Assembly (NCBI RefSeq): GCF_958298935.1
Contig: NC_084921.1
Span: 50,765,001 to 50,829,000 of the forward strand
DNA length: 64,000 nucleotides
From: Phragmites australis
Taxonomy: Eukaryota > Streptophyta > Magnoliopsida > Poales > Poaceae
Direction of reading: 5' to 3'
The position numbers were made by a program, and so were the translations under genes. The notes beneath the pieces are model-generated. The model saw only the letters and a program-made list of their open reading frames with translations. It was not told where the DNA came from and did not search any database. Positions 11,055 through 22,336 of this stretch are shown piece after piece; positions within the stretch are counted from its first letter, which is position 1; each line of letters starts with the position of its first letter.

Positions 11055-13409
11055 TGAAAGAACAATGATGTCGTCTAGAGGGAGTGAATAAGCGTTTTTG
11101 CAAAAAATTGTCCCCTTTTACCGCTGGTCTAAACTTGCAGCGGAAAATAAACTAACAAATTTTTCACAAGTAAAAATCCTAAATATGCTATGCTCAACTA
11201 GTGCACAATCACCCTAAATAAGTGTGAAAGTTACAATCCTAAGGTGATAAAAATTATTCAATTCTAGCAAAAGATATGTAAGAAAATATTAATTGAAAAG
11301 CCTTGAAAATACTATTCACCAGAGTATCTGGGTTGAGAGCAGATTGTATAGTATCCGAAGTCTCTAGGTTAAATCCGGAACATCCGGGTTCTATACAGAA
11401 TGTGCTCAAAACTGAAATTAAAGTATCCTAAAGAGTTCTAACTCAAACTAAAATAAAGTCGTGTGTTCCAAGTGATGATTCCGAGTAGATCCACGAAGAA
11501 CCAATAATCAATTTCACACAAGCAAGTAGATCGAGCAATATGCACAAATATTGGTCAAGAACTCAAAAATAAACAAACCGAAGTGAAGATACAAAGATTT
11601 GTTTCCCGAAGTGCAGATTCACTACTATAAATCCTACGTCTCCGTTGACGAAGCTCCAAAGAGTCGAGTCTCTTTCAACTGTTTTCCTCGATCCGCTAGC
11701 TTTATCTCTTTCCTTGCAGAGGCAAGATAGACCTTTACAAATTTTCCCATGGCTCACCACAAGCACGGGAGCTCCCCAGCTAACACCTAGCCGGCTAGGA
11801 GGCTCCACCTCCAAGAGTAACAAATGCTTCATGAACTTCTTGCCGATGAACTCAAGTGCTCAAGAATGGATTTTAGCTCACTTGCTCTCAATCTTCCAAT
11901 CTCTCAACCTAACTCATTTTTATTCTCAAATCTCTCACTGAAATGGAGTGGGAATGAGTTCTTTTGGCTCTAAAAGGTTTTTCTTTCGTACCCTTGTAGC
12001 AGCCCCAAAGGATGGGGTTGAGGAGGTATAAATACCCAACACCTAAAAACTAGCTGTTACTGTACTTTTTTTTACTGACCCGGAGTCTCTGGGTAAACTA
12101 AAAAGGCCCAATCCGAGACCCCCATCTCGGAACCTCACCCGGAGTATCTGGAACCCGGAGCATCCGAGTAAACCAAAAAGGCTCTAACAGATCACTCAGC
12201 TCGGAACCTCACCCGGAGACTACGGATAACCTGGAAAATCCAGGTCAACCCGGAGTATTCGGGTTCAGCACAGCTGGCTCTAAAAACGGCAATAACTTTT
12301 GATCCCGAAGTCCGATTTCGACGATTTTGGACTCTATGGAAAGCTTATTCAGATGGCTACATATTTCAACTGAATTCATGACCTCAAACACATTAGATCA
12401 AATTAGGAACACTCTGAAACCATATTCAGATACTTCCACACTTTCTGCATCGGGATTTCTAAAAAGAACTCTCACTTGGGTTTGGTTAGAAACTGTTGAC
12501 CACTGAGACATGACAATTAGCTCTATATTGTATCTCTCTTAATAGTGCGGCATACCTATACTCAAATTCAAATGTAAAACTTGTTTGAACCACTTTGAGT
12601 CTTTAAATAACTTTCAAGTACCGCTTCTTGCATTCAAACCTTAAGGGTTGCCAACTTCTATATAATCTTCACTCTATCTCTTCTTGATTCTTTATATGAT
12701 TGATGCGAATCATTCATAGGTTTACTTGGCCTCGCATGGTCTATTGGCGCAAAGCCTTCACTCGCTCTTCACCACCGTCTTGTTCTTTCGGTGCCAAGCC
12801 ATTTGCTTGCCCTTCACCACGGATGGTCCATCGCAGCCGAGTCTTGCTTGCCCTTCACCGTTTTGCCATAGAAAATCAGTTTGTACTCGACATCTTTAAG
12901 GAATTCACTTTATCAAATATAGAGTCCACTCTTGTTCTTCACTCTTGTCATATATGATTTTAATTCAACTTATGCCTTCTTATGGATCCTAATCCCAACT
13001 CATTCTCAAGTACATAGCACACGGGTTAGTCCATAAAACTCTATTGATAATGTCATATATTTAGTTAATTGATCTCAGCAAGTAACTTGGTCTTCAAGTT
13101 TATTGTTAATCTTATTGAGCTTTTACTTCTCCTTATGAGCATCACTAAGAGCTCAATGACAACGATACATTTCTTTTGTTCTAATGGCATTTTTTAGGAA
13201 ATTTATGATTCATCATTTATGCATCTTCCGAGCATTACTTAGAGCTCATTTATCTTGATGCATTTTCAATCTCTCCATTTACCTAGAGCCCATGCATCTC
13301 TCAATGCATTACCTATAGAACAACCTACTAACAAACTCAATACCATTGTTAGTCCATAAGTATTATCATTAATTACCAAAACCACACATAAAGACTAGAT
13401 GCACTTTCA
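11055..13409 (-). repeat. 2.36-kb solo LTR (family A, copy 1) inserted in the LINE
   Basis: On the minus strand the insert starts TGAAAGTGCATCTAG and ends ATTGTTCTTTCA (TG...CA with an inverted TGAAAG/CTTTCA terminus). The flanks are ATTGG at 13410-13414 and ACTGG at 11050-11054, that is CCAAT and CCAGT on the minus strand, a 5-bp target duplication with one change. Taking one CCAGT copy brings the LINE reverse transcriptase back into a single frame across the site. There is no coding content. A region at 12080-12260 repeats a 'cccggagtatctgg' phrase several times. A second copy, in opposite orientation, is at 38078-40889. The family name is not known to me. Confidence 0.8.
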
Positions 13410-13414
13410 ATTGG

Positions 13415-14415
13415 AAAGACCCTCTGCACAGAGTAATAATAAATATGGGTTGATGGGATCCCTTGTCGCAGTCCGCGAGTTGGAGTAAATGACTCAGATA
13501 ATTCGCTATTGACTCTGACAGCATAGCGAACGAAGGAAACGCAACACATGACACTATCGATCCTTGTGCAAAACCAAGCTTACAAAGAACACCTTGCAAA
13601 TAGACCCATTTAACTCGATCATATGCTTTCATCATGTCAATTTTAAGGGCGAAAAAAAGGAGTAGTTGATTGTTGCCTCCTGAACGTGTGCATGCACTCA
13701 TAGGCTATAAGTATATTGTCCGTGATTAATCATCCTGGATGAAAGAGCTTTGTTCTTTAGCTATAATATTTGGCAAGGTAACTTTCAGTCTATTTGCCAA
13801 GACTTTTGAGGCAATTTTGTAGAGAACATTGCACAAGCTAATCAATTGAAAATTAGTAAAATGCTCCGCCTTTGAGATTTTTAGGATGAGAACAATTGTA
13901 GTGTCACATAGACCTTTCGGGATATCATCTTCGGCCAAAAAGCTTTTGACTCCCTGCTGAAGGTCCCAGTGACGTTGATAGAATAAGGCTGGGAAACCAT
14001 TTGGTCCTGGTGCTTTTGTTAGACCCATTTGAAAAAGAGCTTTCTAATTTCATCATTAGGATACGACTTGCACATATCATCATTTGTGCTTGTGTTAATG
14101 CGGACTAGAATCGTCTCAAGCACTATGTCAACTCTCTCATGTGATTCGGTCGAGAACAAATTCAGATAGAACGACCGAACCATATCTATAATCTCATCTT
14201 GATCTTCACACTTAGTGTCGTCTGGTTTCAACAAGTAGTTAATTCTATTTGTCCTTCTCCTAGCTGACGCTCTTGCTTGGAAAAAAGTTGTGTTGTGATC
14301 ACCCGTCTGAAGCCAGTCCACTCTTGATCGTCATCGAGCTATGATTTCTTCTCTTTCGAACAACTCACATAGCCCTCTTTCAATATCTCATAGAACATTT
14401 GACACTTGGTAATGT
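13415..14415 (-). pseudogene. LINE (L1-type) ORF2 remnant: N-terminal half of reverse transcriptase
   Basis: Minus-strand frames at 14019-14321, 13726-14028 and 13369-13701 carry, in order, the pre-RT region (WLQTGDHNTTFFQARAS), the RT start (KAPGPNGFPALFYQRHW, IVLILKI, LISLCNVLYKIASKVLANR) and the middle of RT (KIDMMKAYDRVKW, then a GLRQG-like phrase). The order and content match plant L1-type LINEs. It joins the 9430-11049 segment once the solo LTR is removed. The 5' edge at about 14415 has no endonuclease, as expected for a 5'-truncated insertion. Confidence 0.85.
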
Positions 14416-14990
14416 TGACGGGGGAGACAAAGCAGAGGGAAGACGATGACTAGGAGGAGGGCGTGGTGGGAGGGTGCCTTTATTCACTGCATGCACAACG
14501 AGCAATAAATGAGGAGTAAAATTGGAAGGAGAACACTCCAAAAGGTAGGACGTCCTGCAAAATGAAAAATCTCTCCAAAGCTAAGACGTGTTACTTAAAG
14601 AAATAGAGAGACTAATTTTTTAAGTTAAAGCTCTACCAAACAAACTCATTCGGTTCAGTTTAGAGCAACACTGAGTTACTCTCACATACTATCTCATCGA
14701 CGGTAATCAAATGTCAACTCAGCCCATACACATCGACGGACAAGTTCGATCCACTTCTAGATACCCACGACCATGACATGACGGTCCGAATCCAGGCCCA
14801 ATGAGAGGTGGCTAGCCACCCTCGCTGGGCACGTGCCCATCCTCTCGGCTGATGGCAACCTCCGGTCGATAGAGCAAAGTCAGAGATGCATAATGCCTTT
14901 GACTTTGATCATTTCCATCCGTCCGATCTACCATAAATATACCATGAGAAGAGCTAGAGCAATATGTTACAGAACAAGATAAAAGTAAAG
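14416..14990. other. Intergenic, no gene seen
   Basis: I see no convincing coding frame between the LINE edge and the MITE upstream of the SHMT gene. The sequence is mixed in composition and without obvious repeats. Confidence 0.4.
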
Positions 14991-15203
14991 TAATCCCTCC
15001 GATTATAAATGTAGGTCGTTTTAGATTTATACACAGAGATTAAAAAAATGATCAAATGACCTTGTTGAACTTTATTTATTCTGTATTGAAAAAGATAATT
15101 CATTCATTTATGAGAGTGGTAGTATTTATTAAACAATGGTAAGAAGAGAATAAAATAGAAAAAAGTACATAAAAGTTTAAGAATGATTTATATTTAGGAA
15201 CAG
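14991..15203. mobile_element. Stowaway-like MITE upstream of the SHMT gene
   Basis: The left end 'ccctccgattataaatgtag' is the ordinary Stowaway terminus of grasses, preceded by TA. The right end 'atttatatttaggaacag' resembles a degraded reverse complement. The interior is AT-rich and has no coding capacity. The element ends about 350 bp before the SHMT start codon, so it lies in or next to the promoter. Confidence 0.55.
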
Positions 15204-15553
15204 TTGAATGGCTAAAACGAAACAGTGGAGTACTACCGACGGGATAAACAGTAACCGTAGAACAGAGCACTTTAGCACCGTACAGGTAACACTGCGCGGT
15301 TACCACGCTACCAGCCTCCGCCTCCCCAATTCCAACGTCCCGTCCCGTGCTTCCCGATTCCAAACCCCGATTGATCCTCAAGGCCTCTCGTTGCCTCCGC
15401 CGCTGCATCGCCTCTCGTTGCCTCCGCCGCTTACACTTCCTCCTGCGCTGCCCGCCTCCGCTCCTGCTGTTGTGCCGGTTGTTATTGTTGACGAATTAGC
15501 TAGCTAGGGTTTGTGATTTCGCGCCGATCGGTTGGGGAGTTCGGGTGGAAGGC
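15204..15553 (+). promoter_or_regulatory. Presumed promoter and 5' UTR of the SHMT gene
   Basis: GC content rises sharply from about 15290, with CT-rich phrases 'ttgcctccgccgct' repeated at 15390-15430, which is common in grass 5' UTRs. No clear TATA box is visible close to the start codon. The transcription start cannot be fixed from sequence alone. Confidence 0.4.
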
Positions 15554-18500
15554 ATGGATCTCTCGCGGCCCGAATCCTCGGACCTGTCGCTCGGCCTCCA
15601 CTCTCACGGTTTCTCGCACGCCCACGCCCGCGTGCACGCGGTCGCCGCGCCTCTGCCGCTGTTCGATGAGACGTCCTCCTGCTCGTCCTCGTCCGCAGCG
15701 CTCCGCCCCGCGAAGCGGCAGGCGACGGGTGAGTTCGGCGGCGCGGATCTGGAGGCCCGCCGCGCCGCGGTCCGCTCCTGGGGCAATCAGTCGCTGGCGG
15801 AGGCCGACGCGGACGTGCACGCGCTGATGGAGCGCGAGCTGGACCGCCAGGTGCGGGGTATCGAGCTCATAGCGTCGGAGAATTTCGTCTGCCGCGCGGT
15901 GCTCGACGCGCTCGGCAGCCACCTCACCAATAAGTACTCCGAGGGGCTCCCGGGTGCTCGCTACTACGGCGGGAACCAGCACATCGACGCCATCGAGCGG
16001 CTCTGCCACGAGCGCGCCCTCGCTGCCTTCGGTCTCGACCCCGCCCGCTGGGGCGTCAACGTCCAGCCGTACTCCTGCACATCCGCCAATTTTGCTGTCT
16101 ACACAGGGCTCCTTCAACCCAAAGACCGCATCATGGGGCTGGAGCCGCCGTCCGGTGGTCATGTTAGCCACGGGTACTATACGCCGAGTGGTAAGAAGGT
16201 GTCAGGCGCCTCTATTTTCTTCGAGAGCTTGTCATACAAGGTGAATCCACAGACTGGGTATATTGATTATGACAAGCTTGAGGAGCGCGCGATGGATTTC
16301 CACCCCAAAATTCTCATCTGTGGTGGAAGCTCGTACCCCAGGGAGTGGGACTTCGTTCGAATGAGGTTGATTGCTGATAAATGCGGTGCAGTGCTTATGT
16401 GCGACATGGCACATATCAGTGGGCTTGTCGCAGCAAAGGTACATGACCACTATTGAGCCATTTTTTCAGTATGGTTAGTTTGTTGATTGTATCTTGCTGA
16501 ACAGTGTACGTTAAAGTACTATAGAGATATAGTGTTGTATACCTGTGTTCCTTGCTTGGAAGTAGGAGTAGATACTATTGCCAAAGAACTTAAATTGCAA
16601 GCTAGCTGCCAGCTGTCCTTGAACCATGGTGTCTAAAGGTTTCTGGATTTTCTCACCATCTGGGTTGCCTTGTCTTGTGGTTAGTTTGGCTGTATCTTTG
16701 CTTGAACAATGTGGGCAAAAGGTAAGAGTCTAGATGAAAAACTAGGTTGTTTTGTGCTGATTCCTTAGAACTAGGAGTAAATACTAGTGCTAAAGAGCTT
16801 AATTCACAAGCTTTCTCACTCTTGCAGACTGCAGAGCAATCGTTCACTGCATTCAATGTTTTTTTAGGTGCATCAAATATTTATCAAGCTACCTTGTATA
16901 AGATGTGAACCACAAGTTCCTCTGTTTATTGGAGACTACTTTCTCAATCAAGAGGGCTAGAGTTTCACCTAGTGTTACCGGGACTCGTGAGTCCGAAATT
17001 TTTTTGCCACGTCGACACGCACCGAACGCGGTGTGACACGCATCCGACGCACCATGGCCGTGTCCAAAGCTAGGGAGAGGAGGAGACGGCGGCGGAGGGG
17101 GGGAGGGACAGGAGGAGGCGACGGCTAGGGCAAGAGGGAGGAGAGGTGGCGGGTGGCGGCTGCTGGGTGAGTGAGTGGGTGACTCGGGAGGGGTTAGGGC
17201 AAGTAGATGTAGATGGGCTGGATGGGTCATAAAATGGCTGCCCAATAACTCATCTAATCCGTTATTCCATTTTTCTTTTCTTTTCTTTTTCTTATTAAAC
17301 ATGTGATGCATTTGCTTGTGGATTTATGTGGATCAGTCATGATTGTGAAAAAATAGTAGCTGCAATGCAAAATTAGTTGCACAACATATTTTCTCTAATT
17401 TGAATTCCACACACACGACGAGTTTGTTCTGCGCCTAGGCTCAACTCTAATTATTGTTGTGCCACCCCTAGTTACAACTCAAAAAACTATCAGTTACAAT
17501 CCGTTAGATAGACCAGTTACAACCGCACGTCTAGAAGTACATAATTGCAACACGAGAAGCTAACGAGTTACAATTAATATATATACACACACGATAGTGC
17601 TAGAATAGAGCTCAGCCTACCCCGCCATAGCATCCCCCAAGCCTAGCCCACCCGCGAACAACTAATGCGCGCCACGTGACGCGAGCAGCCATAACTGCGT
17701 GCTCACGCGCCACGTGTCCTCGCCCAACACACACCCCCCATGCTCAACTACTGGTAACTAGGAGCGTGACCAACTATTGAGAACTACTGAAAAAAAACTA
17801 TTAACACTACTGAACCAAATTATTGATACTACTGACAACTACTAACACAAATTATTGAACAAAATTTACTATAATTTAGAACAACTGAACAACTACAGAC
17901 ACTACTAAACATAAACTACATACACTATTGAACAAACTATTGATACTACTGATACTATTGAGTAAACTGCTGGCCAAAACTATTGACACTGTTGAACAAA
18001 CAACTGATACTACTAACACAGACTACTGACGACTATTGACACTACTGAACAATTTTTCTATGGCTTGAAACTACTGAACAGCTAAACTATTAGCACTATT
18101 AGACTGCTAAACTACTGAGTACTACTGAACTATTAAACTACTGAACACTACTGAGCAACTACAAGGCTCCTACTAAATTACTGAACGTTATTGGAGTACG
18201 AACTACATGACACGTGGCGCGCAACACAGGAGCGAGTGGCGCGCAGGGATGTGTGGTGCACGCACAGGTGAGCGGGTGCAGGCGCAGGAACACGTGGCGT
18301 GGCTCACGAGTGCAGAACAAGCAGCGTGTGCGCGCATGCCACTGGGACACATGGCGGCACACGGGTGCGTGCGGGGCTGGCGAGTTGGGTTGTGCTGTGT
18401 TGGGCCGGGGTGTAGAATAAAATAGAACAAGAGTTACGTTTTAGATTGTACTACGATTACAATCGTCTTCCTTATATTGTACATCATTAGGTAAGGAATT

Positions 18501-21500
18501 CGTTAGAAGTTACGTTTATTCATAACGCAATCGCAACTCAATTTTTTTTTTATTTACGTTTGGTTGTAACTCCTTGTCTCGTGGATTGTAAATTCAATAT
18601 TTTTTAGATTGTCACAGGGGGAGGGAGGCATACAGTAACTAGAATTGAGTCTAGACGCATAATATATATACAATATATATGTATTATACACAGTGTGTGT
18701 GATCTCGTTATAGCTAAAGTATATATTATTTTTTGAGATTTATATACTTTATAAGTGGAATATATGTTTTTTTGATGTGTATATATTACTTTTTAAGATG
18801 TACATACTTCTTTCCAAACCCCCATTAGAGGGGGAGTATGTACACCTAGGGGTAAAAAAAGACTTCCTATATACCGAGTCCTGTTTTTTAGAATTTGCCG
18901 AATCGGACACCTATACCTGAGTCAGACTCTAACATCCGCACCCGTGTACGTGTAACATTGGTTTCACCCTAGTAAATATCTATTCATAATGACAGAAGTT
19001 ATTGTTAATTTTCAGAGTTGCACGGTTTCCCTTTTGTCCATGGCTGTTGCTACCTTTTTCAGCAGAAATTATTTTTAAGCCACTCAATGCATGATCGTAG
19101 TATCTGTTCTACTGGTTAGGTCGGTACTGTAGTTCGAAGTTGATGTCTGACTGCGCAAAGTAACATTTCTGGTTATGTGTGGTTCTTAGTTTGCTCTTAG
19201 TCCTTGATATGTCTGCTGTCACCTGAATGAGAACGAGTTTGGCCAATCATCCATTAATGGAAAGATGAAGATGCTTTTAGTGGGGGCCTATTAACTCTTG
19301 TTTTAGTTTGTCTAAGTTGGAAATGCTCTTGTAATTTAATCCAAAGGATAAGCCAAGCTAAGGTGTTTTTGAATCTGCCTGTCAGTGATGAATCACGATT
19401 GGTGTATTGTATTATTTATCGTTGCAACTTTTTCTGGAGAAGCCTAATCCAATTCAACTTCGTGCTTTTATCTGTCAATAGCACAATTATCTGTTCTACA
19501 TTTTTACAACAAAAAGAGCTATACAACCAACAAGCATTTTATTTTGCTTCGGCATAGCAGATAGTGCTTTAACTCCTGTGTTTTTCTGATTCATTATAAT
19601 CGTAACATCATACAAAGTTGGGCAAGACCATGTGGTTGTTCAGTATCGAACATCCAGAATTGATAATATCCTTAGGTTGTAAGACCTATCCCCCTCGACC
19701 CCCAACACACACACTTGTAGCATGCCTGAAAGAGCTTAAGAGATAAGCATTGCTTTATTGGCATTAGCAATGGTACTTATAGTTGTTCCAGGTGATGCAA
19801 ATCATGCTGATATTGAACAAAGCAGTTAGCTCATGTGTTCTTGTTCTTTACTTGGAGGTGATATCAATTTTAACTTCCATTATGACTGTCCAAATATTGT
19901 ATGTTATTTCATTTTGCTTATGTGACATTTACACTTGCTAGTTCAATGCCCTTGATCTTCTTATATGATTAGAAGAGTGTTCTTGTTTGTTCCTTGCTGT
20001 ATTTAGTACTTTTGACTCTTATGAGATGATCATGCATTGGTCACTGAGCAGTACTGTTTACTGATGGTTATTGTTGCTTTTGTAGGAATGTCGTAGTCCC
20101 TTCTACAACTGTGATGTTGTTACGTCAACTACTCATAAGAATCTAAGGGGTCCTAGAGGTGGTATAATATTTTTCAGGAAAGGGAAAAATTTAAGGAGAC
20201 GAGCTGGATCTCTCTCTCAAGGGGATGAAAATGATTACGACTTTGAGGATAGGATAAATTTTGCTGTTTTCCCTTCAATGCAAGGAGGGCCCCATAATAA
20301 TCATATTGCTGCCTTGGCAATAACTCTGAAGCAGGTAGCAACTCCTGAATATAAAGCGTACATTCAACAAGTCAAGAAAAATGCTCAGGCTTTGGCATCA
20401 GCCTTGCTCAGAAGAAAATGCAGATTGGTTACTGGTGGCACAGATAATCACTTGGTACTTTGGGACCTCAGAACTCTTGGCTTGACAGGTATAATTCTGC
20501 CTGCTATTTTCCGTTATTGATTGCCTACTGAAATATTTCTTTTGGTATGAACAGTATGATCTTCTTATATGATCATACGCAAGATCCAAACGGTATGCCT
20601 TTTTTAAAGCTCAGTGTAATGTCTGTATTTATTTTTGCTTATATTTTATGTGAAGTGGTGATGCATATGGCTTATGATGTTGCACCTCAAATTTGGACAG
20701 GCAAGATCTTCGAAAAGGTCTGTGAGGCATGCCACATATCTATCAACAAAATACCAATTTACGGAGATAATGGCTCAATATCCCCTGGGGGTGTCCGGAT
20801 TGGTTAGTTCTTCCAACTTTTGACATTCCGTTTAGTCATGTAGTATCCCTGTTAGGAATAGCAACTGGTATTCCCTAGAGACTCTGGGCCAGTATATATA
20901 CATATGTATAGGTGATAGTATGCAAGAAACCCCTTATAAATTGAGGATATTACAAATCAGTACCAACCAGAGCACCGTCATATGAAAAGATGCCTTTGAG
21001 TCAAGAATCCAAGGAGACGTACCTGACTGCATAGAAAATAATCTCTCAGTGACAGAAGAGAGAGTAGAAGAGCTAGCAAAACCTATCGGTGCAGAGCCAG
21101 AAGTAGTAACCAGGCGACAAAGCAGCATCACAATCTCCTGCTGAGTGTTAGTCGAAGAGGTAGTCCAAGAGGTAGCCGAGGTAGAAGCACTGGAGCAACG
21201 TCGAAGATGGTTCTTCCGGTAGCAATTCGCCTCAACATAGCCCTTCTTGCTGCAGGTGGCAAAGGAGTCACAAGAGGAGTAGACGATGGTGTAGTCGAAG
21301 ATGTAGGCGCAACAATTGGACGAACAGCCAACACTGAAGGAAGTGGCAGTAGTCCAGAATCACGCATACAAGTCTCCTTTGAGCGCAACACCGTAAGAGC
21401 CTCCACAAGCATGACATGAGGATGTCGTGCAAGCAGCCGAGCCTGTCGCTGCTCAAACTACGGACGAAGGCGAGTCAGGAACTCGTAGAGGCGTCAAAAA

Positions 21501-22264
21501 TCACGTGTAGCACGCATATCCAAGCATCACTTGCAGGAGTGGCAACCAACAATAGAAAGAGAGTCCAACTGACACCACACATCCAACATCAGAGCATAGA
21601 ATGCATCAAATGTGGCATCACCCTATTGAAGAGACTACTCTTGACGAACAACGGACAAATAAAGAGCATCTCCAGATGACTCATAGGTCTGACAAAGATG
21701 AGTTTACATTTGAAAGGCAGTAGAGAACTCAACAACCTTAGAAAACCTGTGCTCCACATTAGCAATCAGAATAGACGTAACGCAGCACGAGCATCATCAT
21801 CCATCACGGTACAACTCCAAAGCTTCCTGATAGGAGGAAACAACCTTCTCGTAAGCAGTTGTGGCGATGTCAATAGTTGTTTTGTCTCCTTTATTAATAG
21901 TCAGTTGCATGGGCTCCGTTGGAAGCTCAAGGAAGGTGGACAAGTTATGTCGCTACAGAGAACACTCCAAAGACGAAGCTCATGCATGTGGACGCGCATA
22001 TGCTGCGCAAAGTCCTAGTAGTTAGCACCATCAAAGATCACAGAGCACTGAGGAATTGAAACAGTGCTTGACATCCTGAAGAGGTGATGAACGACGGCGA
22101 GAGCGTAATAGGGAGCGACGGTCGATGGCGAGAGCGTAAAGGGGAGCGACGGTCGATGGCGAGAGCGCAAAGGAGAGCTGCGGTCGACGGTGAGAGTGCA
22201 GAAAAGCGGCGAGCAAAAACGTGAGCGTGGCAAGCGATGACAAGCTACTGTAATGTTTTTTTTG

Positions 22265-22336
<72 letters not shown>

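Larger units (their letters stand above)
16974..18961. mobile_element. About 2-kb TIR-type insertion in SHMT intron 1
   Basis: The segment is bracketed by 'tttcacctagt' (16963-16973) and 'tttcaccctagt' (18962-18973), a direct repeat of about 11 bp with one extra base, as left by Mutator-like insertion. Its ends 'gttaccgggactcgtgagtc' and, in reverse complement, 'gttacacgtacacgggtgcg' are weakly alike. GC-rich blocks at 17030-17200 and 18210-18410 stand out from the AT-rich intron but encode nothing I recognise. A second TIR-bounded element lies inside. The class (MULE-like) is inferred from the repeat length. Confidence 0.5.

Noticed and set aside
17741..18190. Possible satellite or CRISPR-like array of short repeats
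   Set aside because: The words are degenerate with no fixed period or unique spacers; it is cryptically simple DNA in a plant intron.
16974..18961. Alternative exons of the SHMT gene in intron 1
   Set aside because: Exons 1 and 2 join in phase with conserved SHMT sequence across the junction, leaving no missing domain.
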